In this document: positions 6,561 through 14,310 of the stretch, one piece after another
Position numbering within the stretch: position 1 is the first letter of the stretch
How the letters are laid out: each line of letters opens with the position of its first letter
Origin: T3SED10-47 sp046483725
GTDB lineage: Bacteria > Bipolaricaulota > Bipolaricaulia > Bipolaricaulales > Bipolaricaulaceae
DNA length: 27,423 bases
Assembly (NCBI GenBank): GCA_046483725.1
Contig: JAWOCQ010000067.1
Location: 1 to 27,423, forward strand
Reading direction: 5' to 3'
Position numbers and translations under genes: made by a program
Notes under the pieces: generated by a model
Databases searched by the model: none
What the model saw: only the letters and a program-made list of their open reading frames with translations
What the model was told of the DNA's origin: nothing

Positions 6561-8249
6561 ATGGATGAGTACGAGGTGAACCTGGCGGACTACCTGGTGG
6601 TCCTGTGGCGCAAGAAGTGGGTGGTGCTGGTCACGTTTCTCGTGGCTGTGGGAGCGGGCATTGGCTTGAGCATGCGTCAGGACGACCAGTATCGGGTGGA
6701 AACCGCACTACTCATCTTGCCTCCTCTGGCCGCCGACGTCGCCGACGAGGTCCCCGGCACTGTCTATTCCCCGGAGACCTACAAGCGGTTCGCCACGGGG
6801 CGGGATCTCCTGCAGGTGGTGATTGAGGAAGCCGAGCTGGAGGAGGACGGACTTACTCCGAACCGTGTGGAACGGATGATGTCCGTGGAGCTCGACGAGG
6901 CGGCGGCGGACGAGTTCCCCGGGCGGTTTCCCCTGTATATGCGGGCTACGTTTACTGGGGGCGACCGGGAGCAGCTTCCCAGGCTGGCCGACGCGTGGGC
7001 GGAGGCGTTCGTGGAGAAAAACGCTGAGCTGTTTATGAGCAGAATTGCGCAGTCGTTCGACTACATTAGCGAGAGCTTCTCCGAGGTGGAGGAGGATCTG
7101 CGGGCCAAGCAGGCGGAGCTACAAGAACTGCAGAAGGAAAGCCAGGCGGAGCTTTTGAAGGCTGAGCTTGCTGCGTTGGAGGAGGTGTACGCCGAGCACC
7201 TGCGAGAGCTTTCGCTGAGCCAACGGGAACTGGCGCAAGCGGAGAGCCGGCTGGCGCTTTTGGAAGGGTTCCAGGAAGAACCGCTGCGCTATGCGTTGGG
7301 CACGGGGGTGCTGGACCGGGCCTACAGCAGACACATCGACGAGCTACGTGGCAAAGAGAGGCAGTTGGGCCGGGCACAGGTGCGGCTGGCGTCCCTCGAG
7401 GAAGCGTTGGCGGAGGAGCCAGAGCACTACGCGCTACAGCGTGGGGTGTCGCCGGATGCGCTGTGGCAGTTCCTGGGTGGCGGGGTCGGCCAGCGCGACG
7501 AGGAAGAGCTCGAACGGTTCCTCGACCTTTCCATCGAGGAGCAGGTGCTGAACACGGCGTACATCGATCTGCGTGGTGACGTGGTGTCCGCCCGGGCGGA
7601 GGTCGAGGAACTGGAAGCGGATATTGCCCACCTGGTAGGGGAGACGGAGGCGCTGTGGGCCCTGGTGGATGGAGGCGGCGCGGCCGTGGAGGACGCACCG
7701 GCCGCCGACCAGGCGGGGGTGCGGCACCTTCTGCAGGCCGCGGAGTACGAACTGGGCGCCGAGGTGGCCGCCGCCGAGGCCGAGGTGGACGAGCTGTCGA
7801 GCGATGTGACCTCGCTCCAAGAGCAGGCCGACGATACCAAGCTTCGCCTGGAAGAGATGCGCACACGACTCATCGCCGTGGAGGCGGAGTCGGACCGGCT
7901 CACACAGGAAATCGGGGTCCTTGAGCGGAGCTACGAGCGGATGGGCGACAAGCTGCAGGACGCCCGGCTGGCCCAAGCGGAGACGGCCGAGCCCATCCGG
8001 GTGGTGGAGGAAGCGCTGCCGGAAACCGTGCGCACGATCAGCCCGCCCGGCCGGCGGATGAGCGTGGCTGTGGGCGGTGTGCTGGGGTTGTTCGCCGGGG
8101 TGTTGCTTGCATTTGTGGTGCACGCAATCCAGGAGCGCCAGGCCGAAGTGGCTTCCGCCAGTGGCCCGCCGGAAGCGACTGCTGGCTCCGAGCCAGGCGA
8201 AGAAGGCCCTCCGAGCGACAAGGGTGAAGGGCCTGAGGCTCCGCAGTAG
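6561..8249 (+). CDS. Wzz/GumC-like protein with extended coiled coil
   Basis: This is a 562-residue paralog of the divergent neighbour. The start is the ATG at 6561 because GGAAGGAGGAGGC stands directly before it and MDEYEVNLADYLVVLWRKKW matches the Wzz N-terminus. TM1 is WVVLVTFLVAVGAGIGL. The periplasmic part is long, with several heptad-rich blocks of Glu, Leu, Arg and Ala (roughly residues 160-500) that should form coiled coils, as in GumC and exopolysaccharide transport proteins. TM2 is VAVGGVLGLFAGVLLAFVVHA. The C-terminal tail after it (about 45 residues) is rich in Glu, Gly and Pro. No Walker motifs are present, so it is not fused to a BY-kinase. It probably organises export or chain length of a surface polysaccharide made elsewhere. 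Confidence 0.8.
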   Translation: MDEYEVNLADYLVVLWRKKWVVLVTFLVAVGAGIGLSMRQDDQYRVETALLILPPLAADVADEVPGTVYSPETYKRFATGRDLLQVVIEEAELEEDGLTPNRVERMMSVELDEAAADEFPGRFPLYMRATFTGGDREQLPRLADAWAEAFVEKNAELFMSRIAQSFDYISESFSEVEEDLRAKQAELQELQKESQAELLKAELAALEEVYAEHLRELSLSQRELAQAESRLALLEGFQEEPLRYALGTGVLDRAYSRHIDELRGKERQLGRAQVRLASLEEALAEEPEHYALQRGVSPDALWQFLGGGVGQRDEEELERFLDLSIEEQVLNTAYIDLRGDVVSARAEVEELEADIAHLVGETEALWALVDGGGAAVEDAPAADQAGVRHLLQAAEYELGAEVAAAEAEVDELSSDVTSLQEQADDTKLRLEEMRTRLIAVEAESDRLTQEIGVLERSYERMGDKLQDARLAQAETAEPIRVVEEALPETVRTISPPGRRMSVAVGGVLGLFAGVLLAFVVHAIQERQAEVASASGPPEATAGSEPGEEGPPSDKGEGPEAPQ

Positions 8250-8332
8250 CCTTGTCTAGGGTCCATTTAGTTCGTTGACCGGTGTGGGCTCCTTCAGAGG
8301 CTTGGGGGAAGTGAGTGAGTAGCAGCTAAATT

Positions 8333-8467
8333 GTCCGAGCGGTAAAGCCGACGGATATCTCCTCGGCGCTCAGCCGGCTCAAGGACATGATGGTCCTCGC
8401 TGTGGATGAGGGCAACGGGTACGCAATCACTGATGTCGTATTCTCCGCCTGGCTTGCCGGCGATTAG
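8333..8467 (+). pseudogene. Remnant of a winged-helix C-terminal domain (archaeal-ATPase-like)
   Basis: Forty-four codons read in one frame up to TAG, with a stop codon two codons upstream. The peptide contains KPTDISSALSRLKDM, then a beta-wing and YAITDVVFSAWL. The order 'T.I...L..L...G.. Y.ITD..F..WL' is the usual end of the winged-helix domain in archaeal-type AAA ATPases (PF01637 relatives). There is no start codon with a ribosome-binding site and no ATPase domain, so I read it as a decayed gene end. The assignment rests on a short motif only. Confidence 0.4.
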
Positions 8468-8518
8468 TCAATATTGGCTATAGCTAGATATGGCTAAAAC
8501 CTGCTGACTCGGTCCTTA

Positions 8519-8546
8519 CGGGTTGACGTGGTTCAATTGGTTCTTG
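8519..8546. repeat. Degenerate 9-bp array (GGTTNANNN)
   Basis: GGGTTGACG, TGGTTCAAT and TGGTTCTTG follow each other. This is the same style as the 9-bp units at 2529-2555. Confidence 0.4.
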
Positions 8547-8643
8547 GGGGCTGGGAGATGGCGGCAAGGGGTCACAGGATGGGGTCGACTCCCCATTCTG
8601 GCACACGGGGGGAGTTTGCTTGGGAGAGCATGGAACCCAGAGC

Positions 8644-8697
8644 AAAGAACAACGAACATAGAACGCAGCGTGATACGTAGAACATCGAACACAGAAC
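8644..8697. repeat. Heptamer array NNNGAAC
   Basis: Six 7-bp units (AAAGAAC, AACGAAC, ATAGAAC, then GTAGAAC, ATCGAAC, ACAGAAC) are split by a 12-base interruption at 8665-8676. It lies 29 bases upstream of the next gene start. Confidence 0.7.
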
Positions 8698-8725
8698 ACT
8701 GACCGAAGTCCACAAAGGGGGCGGG

Positions 8726-11455
8726 ATGAGGCGTTGTGCACTGGTTTGCCTGGGCGTTGTACTGGCGGCCGGGTGTTCGGGCTGGGGACAGGTGTTCGGC
8801 CTGCCGGCGTTGGACCCGGAGTTAAGCTTCTGGACGCTGGAGACGGAGCATTTTCGCATCCACTTCCACCAGGGGCTGGAGGGGGTTTCCCAGGAGGTGG
8901 CTGTCCTGGCCGAAGACGCCTACGAGACCCTGCAGGAGGAGTTCGGCGGGGCTCCGGATAAGCTGGATATAATGCTCGTGGACCCGTTCGACTTTGCCAA
9001 CGGGTTTGCCAATCCGTTTTTCGATCAGATAGGTGTGTTCTCCTTCCAAGGGCGGCTGTCGGATTGGTCCAATGTGCGGCTTGAGTCCTGGTGGGAGATG
9101 GTCGTCTTCCACGAGGTGGTACACGCTATCGACCTGGACCGGACCGAGGGCATCTCCGAGGACGCCCGGCAGTTCCTGGGCAAGGTGGTCCTTCCCAACA
9201 TGTGGAAGCCGTGGGCGTTCGTGGAAGGGTTGTCGGTATACATGAAATACAAACACCTGGGGGAGTCGCGCCTGAACGATGCCCGCACCCGCGCCATGAT
9301 CCGACAGCTGGTTCTGGACGGGGAGATCCCCGAGCTCGACGAGCTAAGGCAGTTCTACGATCGTGCGGAATGGCCGGCAGGGAACCTCCTTATCTATAAC
9401 TTTTCCGCCTGGTTCATGCTGTACATCGAGGAGACCCATGGGGACGACGCCCTGCGGCGGATCAACGATGCCAACGCTGGCAGGCTGGAGAACCTGTTTG
9501 GACCCGGGGCGATGACTGATTTCGATGTGGTTGTCAGGGAGGCGTTGGACGTGGGGCTGGACAAGCTGTACGCGGAGTTCCGGGAGTGGCTGCGCGGGGA
9601 GTTCATCCCGGAGATCGAGGCGCTGGAGGAGGCCGGGGTCACCCACGGCCTGCGGCTGACAAGCTTTGGCTGGCACACGGAGGCGCCTGCTTGGTCGCCG
9701 AATGGGGACTGGATCGCGTACACCCACCGCGGGACGGCCCGCCGGGGACTGCGGATCGTGCGCCCGGACGGGGAAGGGGAGCGAGAACTTGTCTCCGGGG
9801 ATATCTCTCATCCTGCGTGGACGCCCGACGGGCAGAGCCTGGTGTACGCGCGGCTCGACCATCACGGGCCGTACTACATCCTCAGCGATCTCTACCTGTA
9901 CGAGCTTGCCGAAGGGCGGGAGAGGCGGCTCACGAGCGGCGAGCGGGCGTACTTCGCGCGCGTATCGCCGGATGGGAGGTACGTCTACTACGCCTGCGCC
10001 CTGGGGCGGGACGGGAGCACGGCCTTGCGGAGGCTGGATCTTGTGTCCTGGGAGAAGACCACCGTGGCCGAGTTCCCCGGGGCGGCCGTGCACTCGTTCG
10101 CCCTGTGCCCGAATGGGCAGAGGATTGCCCTTTCTCTTTTGCGGCGGGGCGGCTACCAGGATCTCTACTTGGGAGACGCTACGGCGGGGGGCGAGTTCGT
10201 TCCCCTGACCCAGGATCGAAACGAGGTCGCCGATCCGGTCTGGTCGGCGGACGGCGAGCACATATTTTTCGCCTCGGACCCCGGCAGGATCAGTAACGTC
10301 TACGCCTACAGCACGGACGAGGAGGCCTTCTACCAGGTCACGCGGACGATGAGCTTCGCCGGGGCGCCGACGGTCGATCCCGAGGGGGAGTACGTTGCCC
10401 TTGTGGGCTATGGAAGCGAGGGGTACGACGTCTACCGGTTGCGCCTTGAGGCTGACAGCTGGCAGGAGGTAAGCTTCACCTGGGAAGAAGTCCCCCAGTG
10501 GCTGGGCTACCCGGAGGCGGATTACCCGGTGCGGCCGTACAGGGCGCTGGAGCACTTGGTTCCGGCGTTTTGGCTTCCGGTGCCGGTTACCGGCGGATTG
10601 GGGGTGGCGCTTGCCGGGCAGGACCCGTTGGGGAAGCACTCCTACTTCGGGATGGTGGGCTGGAACTGGGAGGCCGGTCTGCCGGCCCTGGAGATGAGCT
10701 ACACCATCCGCGAGCGGTTCCCCGTCGAGCTGGAGCTGAGTGCAGGCCGGTGGGGGAGCCGTGCAGGGTTCACGCTCTCCCTTCCCGTGGAGCTGGGGGC
10801 GACGCTCGAGCGATGGGCCGATCTGGGGTTTTCCCTGGGTAGGGCGCCAGGCAAGCCGGCCGAACACACGCTCTCTTTGGGGCTGCGCCAAGGCGCATAC
10901 GAGCGTAACGACCTTGCTGCCCGCCAGGAGGCGGTCTCCCTGCGGGGAGCGCTGACCATGCGGGAGCGCGAGCGGGAGCGCTCCCTGGACTTGAGCCTTA
11001 AGCAGTCACTCCGGCTGCCGGTGGAGGAGCCGCACTGGCTGGCCGTTGCCTTGGAGGCAGGGTGGACCGATTCTGTGCGGCCGGAGGCGCAGCCCCAGCT
11101 TGGTGGCACCGAGGGACGATTTGCCCTGCGGGGCTTTCCCCGCGGGGTTCTGTCCGGCCCCCAGGCCCTGCGGGCGGGCGTCTCCTACGAGTTTTCGCTG
11201 CTGTCAATCGAATGGAACCTCGGACACCGGCCGCTGTTTTTCGACGATCTCCGGGGTCGGCTGATTCTGGAGGCGGGGACTGCGGGGGACTCCTTGCCGC
11301 GGGAAGGGGGAGCGGTGAGCCTGGCCGTGGAGGCCACGCTTTCTGCAGTGGTTTCGTACAACCTACCGCTGTCGCTGACCGTCGGAGTGGCCCAAGGGGT
11401 GGGCGAGCCTCGGCCTGTCCTCTACTTCTCGGTGTCGCCGGAGATGCCAAACTGA
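8726..11455 (+). CDS. Metallopeptidase (MA-like) / TolB-type propeller / outer-membrane barrel fusion protein
   Basis: This 909-residue exported protein has three parts. An N-terminal signal carries a lipobox (LAAGC, Cys17). A gluzincin-type peptidase domain (about 35-290) has HEVVH at 129-133 and a candidate third zinc ligand, Glu167, in WAFVEGLSVY. A beta-propeller of TolB/PD40 type follows (about 305-590) with repeated 'P.WSPDG..I.Y' strands such as APAWSPNGDWIAY and PVWSADGEHIFF. The C-terminal 300 residues alternate polar and hydrophobic residues like an outer-membrane barrel. They contain ALRGFPRG and, further on, a LFFDDLRGRLILEAG strand that resembles the last strands of Omp85 barrels. 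AAAGGGGGCGGG precedes the ATG. It probably acts at the outer membrane; the substrate is unknown. The peptidase and propeller calls are good and the barrel call is an inference. Confidence 0.8.
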   Translation: MRRCALVCLGVVLAAGCSGWGQVFGLPALDPELSFWTLETEHFRIHFHQGLEGVSQEVAVLAEDAYETLQEEFGGAPDKLDIMLVDPFDFANGFANPFFDQIGVFSFQGRLSDWSNVRLESWWEMVVFHEVVHAIDLDRTEGISEDARQFLGKVVLPNMWKPWAFVEGLSVYMKYKHLGESRLNDARTRAMIRQLVLDGEIPELDELRQFYDRAEWPAGNLLIYNFSAWFMLYIEETHGDDALRRINDANAGRLENLFGPGAMTDFDVVVREALDVGLDKLYAEFREWLRGEFIPEIEALEEAGVTHGLRLTSFGWHTEAPAWSPNGDWIAYTHRGTARRGLRIVRPDGEGERELVSGDISHPAWTPDGQSLVYARLDHHGPYYILSDLYLYELAEGRERRLTSGERAYFARVSPDGRYVYYACALGRDGSTALRRLDLVSWEKTTVAEFPGAAVHSFALCPNGQRIALSLLRRGGYQDLYLGDATAGGEFVPLTQDRNEVADPVWSADGEHIFFASDPGRISNVYAYSTDEEAFYQVTRTMSFAGAPTVDPEGEYVALVGYGSEGYDVYRLRLEADSWQEVSFTWEEVPQWLGYPEADYPVRPYRALEHLVPAFWLPVPVTGGLGVALAGQDPLGKHSYFGMVGWNWEAGLPALEMSYTIRERFPVELELSAGRWGSRAGFTLSLPVELGATLERWADLGFSLGRAPGKPAEHTLSLGLRQGAYERNDLAARQEAVSLRGALTMRERERERSLDLSLKQSLRLPVEEPHWLAVALEAGWTDSVRPEAQPQLGGTEGRFALRGFPRGVLSGPQALRAGVSYEFSLLSIEWNLGHRPLFFDDLRGRLILEAGTAGDSLPREGGAVSLAVEATLSAVVSYNLPLSLTVGVAQGVGEPRPVLYFSVSPEMPN

Positions 11456-11485
11456 AGCGGGTGGGGCCGGGGGGCAGCGGTGTGT

Positions 11486-11491
11486 TAGTAT
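11486..11491 (+). promoter_or_regulatory. Candidate -10 box (TAGTAT)
   Basis: TAGTAT, preceded by TGTGT (extended -10 style), lies 33 bases before the ATG at 11524. No -35 match is evident. Confidence 0.3.
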
Positions 11492-11523
11492 GGTGCATCT
11501 TTGCGAAACGCTAAGGGGGGACT

Positions 11524-12234
11524 ATGCGTACAGCAAGCCCTTGGAAGAAGGGTATGGCAGCGCTTTCTGCGCTGTTGATCGTGGGGAGCGTAGCCGCTTT
11601 TGGTTCGGGCGAGGTTGAAGTGGAAGAGTGGTACAACCCGCAGAGTGTGGGCGATCTCGTAGCTGCCGTTCGGGAGATGGACTGGTCCTGGACCCAGTTC
11701 GAGGGCGACGTGGAGAAGGATACCTTGGCGGTGAGTTACCGCTTGGTCGGGCCCGAGGTGGTCGCCGGTGAGGACACAACGTTGGTTGAGCTAGTAATGG
11801 ACGGCGAGACGGCGAGAGTTTGGCTGGCCGAGGATGACTCGATCGCACAATTGGAAATGGGTGGCGAGCTAGTGCCCTTGGCCTGGATGCCTGCCGAACA
11901 GATCGAGATGATGATGACCGCATACTTCTGGCCGTTCATGATGGTGGAGGCCTTCCCGGTGGAGGAAGTGGCCACGGGAGTCTACCAAGGGGTGAGTATC
12001 GACAGCGTGGACACCGAAGTGCGGGAGATCGGGGACTTGGAAGTCCCCGTGCACCGGTTCGAGGTTAGCGTAAGCGGCGAGCCCCATTTGGAGCCGGGGG
12101 AGCGGGTGGACTACGTGTGGGCGATCGGCGACTTCGGGACCTTCCAGATGGTCGTGGAGTGGCAGTGGGCCGGTGGCGACACTGGTGAGGAGATCGCGTT
12201 CAACATCCAGGTGGAGCGGGTGGTTCTTCGCTAA
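11524..12234 (+). CDS. Exported protein of unknown function
   Basis: I do not recognise a family for this 236-residue protein. It begins with a signal peptide (MRTASPWKKGMAALSALLIV, cleavage likely near VAAFGSG). The mature part is acidic, with many short beta-like strands (LAVSYRLVG, TTLVELVMDG, ARVWLAEDD) and a Met-rich helix near EMMMTAYFWPFMM. The strand pattern recalls the periplasmic lipid-carrier fold of LolA/LolB-like or DUF4292-type proteins, but no diagnostic motif is visible. The start ATG follows AAGGGGGGACT. It lies 68 bases after the peptidase-barrel gene and may work with it. Its stop codon overlaps the stop of the opposite-strand DHH gene by four bases. Confidence 0.7.
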   Translation: MRTASPWKKGMAALSALLIVGSVAAFGSGEVEVEEWYNPQSVGDLVAAVREMDWSWTQFEGDVEKDTLAVSYRLVGPEVVAGEDTTLVELVMDGETARVWLAEDDSIAQLEMGGELVPLAWMPAEQIEMMMTAYFWPFMMVEAFPVEEVATGVYQGVSIDSVDTEVREIGDLEVPVHRFEVSVSGEPHLEPGERVDYVWAIGDFGTFQMVVEWQWAGGDTGEEIAFNIQVERVVLR

Positions 12235-13208
12235 GAGCTTGCGCGGAGGGCCTGAGCGGCGGCGGTAACCACCTGGTCGATCGCCTCCTCCAGGCGCTCC
12301 ACCGGCAGCGAACAACCCGCGGCACGTGCGTGGCCGCCGCCTCCGAGGGCGGCGGCCACTTCGCTTACATCCAAGGAGGACTTCGACCGTAGGGCCACAT
12401 GGGCTTCCCCCTCGGGCGATTCCACGAACAGGATGGCAACTTCTACTCCGTGGAGGGCGCGGATCTCCCCTACAAAGCCTTCGGTGTCCTGGTCAGTGCA
12501 GCCTGTTTCCTGGAGCATTTCGCCCGTGACCCAGCCGTAGGCGAGCTTTCCGCCTTCCCTGAGCTGGATAGTGTCGAACATGCGGCCGAGGAGCTTGATA
12601 GTGTTCAGGGTCCTGTGTTCAACCACGGCGGAGGCGATCGGCTGCAGACGCGCTCCATGTCCCGCGAGTTCAGCGGCGCGAGCGAGCACCTGGGCGTCTG
12701 CGTTGGCGTACTTGAAGAACCCCGTGTCAGTGGCTATCCCCAGGAGCAGGACTTGCGCAAGCTCCTGATCAAGCGGAACAAGGGCGTTGGCGATCTCCAG
12801 GACGATCATCGCTGTGGCAGCTGCGTCCGGGTCACAGTAGTCCAATCCCCCGAAGCCCTGGTTTGTGCGGTGATGGTCCAGCGTGATGTCCGGTGGCTCA
12901 CCCCTGAGGAGTGCGTCGGCCTCGCCAATGCGGTCAAGGTCGGAGGAGTCCACGACAACTGTGGTGTCAAAAGCGCGTCCCCGGAGTCCTCTGGGAGTGG
13001 CGATGAGCTCGGTCCCGGGAAGCGAGTGATAATACCAGGGGATCCGGTCGGCAATGCACCCGGTGGCCCTTACTCCGTAACGCTCCAGGACGATCACTAG
13101 CCCGGCCACAGAGCTGATCGCGTCGCCGTCGGGCTGGGAGTGGCCTATGACGAGGATGTCCCGTCCCTGCTTTAGTCTGTCGATGATCTGTTCCAACGTT
13201 GCCCACAT
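12231..13208 (-). CDS. nrnA: DHH/DHHA1 phosphoesterase, NrnA-like (oligoribonuclease / pAp phosphatase)
   Basis: This 325-residue protein has the full DHH family layout. The N-terminal Mn-binding set is GHSQPDGDA (His23, Asp27, Asp29), VVVDSSD near 85-90 and DHHRTN at 111-116. The fourth metal Asp is in GIATDTGFF near 161. The C-terminal DHHA1 domain ends in GGGGHARAAG, which binds the substrate nucleotide. The size and motif spacing match NrnA, which degrades 2-5 nt RNA and in many bacteria dephosphorylates pAp; RecJ would be longer. GGAAAGGAAG precedes the ATG. NrnA often stands near rbfA and truB; here it is alone. The family is certain, and NrnA-type activity is inferred from architecture. 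Confidence 0.9.
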   Translation of the reverse strand: MWATLEQIIDRLKQGRDILVIGHSQPDGDAISSVAGLVIVLERYGVRATGCIADRIPWYYHSLPGTELIATPRGLRGRAFDTTVVVDSSDLDRIGEADALLRGEPPDITLDHHRTNQGFGGLDYCDPDAAATAMIVLEIANALVPLDQELAQVLLLGIATDTGFFKYANADAQVLARAAELAGHGARLQPIASAVVEHRTLNTIKLLGRMFDTIQLREGGKLAYGWVTGEMLQETGCTDQDTEGFVGEIRALHGVEVAILFVESPEGEAHVALRSKSSLDVSEVAAALGGGGHARAAGCSLPVERLEEAIDQVVTAAAQALRASS

Positions 13209-13330
13209 GGAGTTGCTTCCTTTCCATCTTGTGGCCCTCGGGAGTCCGGCTCGGGGATACTATAACTCAACCTGCCCGGCCGCGCGGTGAGGTGGTCGAG
13301 CTGCGCCGACGTATATTCCTCCCCCGGTAG

Positions 13331-13373
13331 CGTTGGAGTTTATCTCCGACGTTGGTCGGGGCTTGTCCCCGAC
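13331..13373. repeat. Two adjacent palindromes, one shared with 5121-5139
   Basis: CGTTGGAGTTTATCTCCGACG (13331-13351) is an imperfect hairpin. It is followed at 13355-13373 by GTCGGGGCTTGTCCCCGAC, identical to the copy at 5121-5139. They lie between the divergent nrnA and PAP2 genes and are preceded by GGTAGCG, which also occurs at 19005-19011. Confidence 0.75.
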
Positions 13374-13438
13374 GACCCGCGGGGAGCACGTCGACGGAGG
13401 GGCAGTTAGAATAGGACGAAGGTGAAGGGGCAAGCTGT

Positions 13439-14149
13439 ATGAAGAGGATTGGATTGCTGTTGCCGGTGGATAAGATCCTGTTGGGCCTCCTTGTAGCGCT
13501 CACCGCGGTCTTCTTTTTCACCGACCTGGATATGATGATCCAAAGGCAAGTGTTCCACCCGGAGCAGGAGTGGCCTTTGGGAGAGCGGGGCCTGTGGCGG
13601 TTTATGGAGGACTATGGGCGGGCGATCCCCGTTGGCCTTGCCATAGGGGCGTTGGCAGTGCTGGTACTTGGCTTCGTTAAGAAATGGCTTGCTTCCTATC
13701 GCCGGGCAGCGTTGTTGATGGTGCTGCTCATGCTTATCGGCCCGGGGCTGCTCGTGGACCAGGTGCTTAAACCGTATTGGGAGCGGCCCCGCCCGCACGA
13801 GGTGGAGGAGTTCGGCGGTGAATACGAGTTTGTCCCTGTGTGGATGATGGGGGAGGCGGGGCCGAACAGCTCCTTCCCCTCCGGGCACAGTTCCCTCGCT
13901 TTCTATATGATGTTTCCTTATTTCTTGTTTCGGCGTAGGAACAGGCCACTTGCCTACCTGGGATTGGCTTTGGGCATTGGTTTTGGCAGCTTGATGGGAG
14001 TGGCTCGCATATTCGCCGGCATGCACTTCGCCACCGATGTGATTTGGGCGTTCGGCGTTGTCTACCTCACCGGGCTTCTCCTATCGCCCCTCTGCCGTTC
14101 CGATCTGGCGGGGACAGCGCCTCACGCGCAAGTGCCCCAGGAGCGCTAG
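13439..14149 (+). CDS. PAP2-family membrane phosphatase
   Basis: This is a 236-residue integral membrane protein of the PAP2 (lipid phosphatase / undecaprenyl-diphosphatase-like) superfamily. The three catalytic motifs are visible: KPYWERPRP (motif 1), FPSGHSS (motif 2, catalytic His) and ARIFAGMHFATD (motif 3, with Arg, His and Asp). Hydrophobic segments near 13-28, 62-80, 90-107, 150-170, 175-190 and 200-216 fit about six TM helices. The insertion between motifs 1 and 2 is about 25 residues. A possible -10 box TAGAAT (13407-13412) lies 26 bases before the ATG, and GAAGGTGAAGGGG serves as ribosome-binding site. The substrate could be undecaprenyl pyrophosphate, phosphatidic acid or PGP; the sequence alone does not decide. 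Confidence 0.9.
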   Translation: MKRIGLLLPVDKILLGLLVALTAVFFFTDLDMMIQRQVFHPEQEWPLGERGLWRFMEDYGRAIPVGLAIGALAVLVLGFVKKWLASYRRAALLMVLLMLIGPGLLVDQVLKPYWERPRPHEVEEFGGEYEFVPVWMMGEAGPNSSFPSGHSSLAFYMMFPYFLFRRRNRPLAYLGLALGIGFGSLMGVARIFAGMHFATDVIWAFGVVYLTGLLLSPLCRSDLAGTAPHAQVPQER

Positions 14150-14216
14150 CGAGGATTTCATGAACGTTCCTCCTGCCGACTTAATGAGGCGTGCGTCGGT
14201 CCTGTCGCCCGGCCGT

Positions 14217-14288
14217 AGGTGCACATGAGGAGGATCGCGGGGAGAGGCAGACCCGGGCGCCGCCAAGGGGCACTTCAACTGTGCACCT
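14217..14288. repeat. 9-bp inverted repeat AGGTGCACA / TGTGCACCT
   Basis: The arms 14217-14225 and 14280-14288 are perfect complements, 54 bases apart. They lie in the 161-bp gap between the convergent PAP2 and nitroreductase genes. Each arm contains the palindrome GTGCAC. The role is unknown; it could be part of a transcript-end structure. Confidence 0.5.
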
Positions 14289-14310
14289 CCGTTCACCCGG
14301 TTGATTGGGT

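Larger units (their letters stand above)
8250..8725. other. 476-bp spacer: gene remnant plus short tandem repeats
   Basis: The spacer holds a decayed ATPase-like gene end (8333-8467), a loose 9-bp array (8519-8546) and a heptamer array (8644-8697), each listed separately. I see no complete gene. The ribosome-binding site of the next gene (AAAGGGGGCGGG) ends it. Confidence 0.6.

Noticed and set aside
8330..8360. tRNA-like stretch (TCCGAGCGGTAAAGCCG)
   Set aside because: It resembles a D-arm only; no acceptor stem, anticodon arm or T-loop follows.
9344..10891. Long minus-strand open frame (515 codons) opposite the peptidase-propeller gene
   Set aside because: It has a Pro/Arg/Gln-rich composition typical of an antisense shadow in GC-rich DNA, no domain motifs, and lies wholly inside a well-supported gene.
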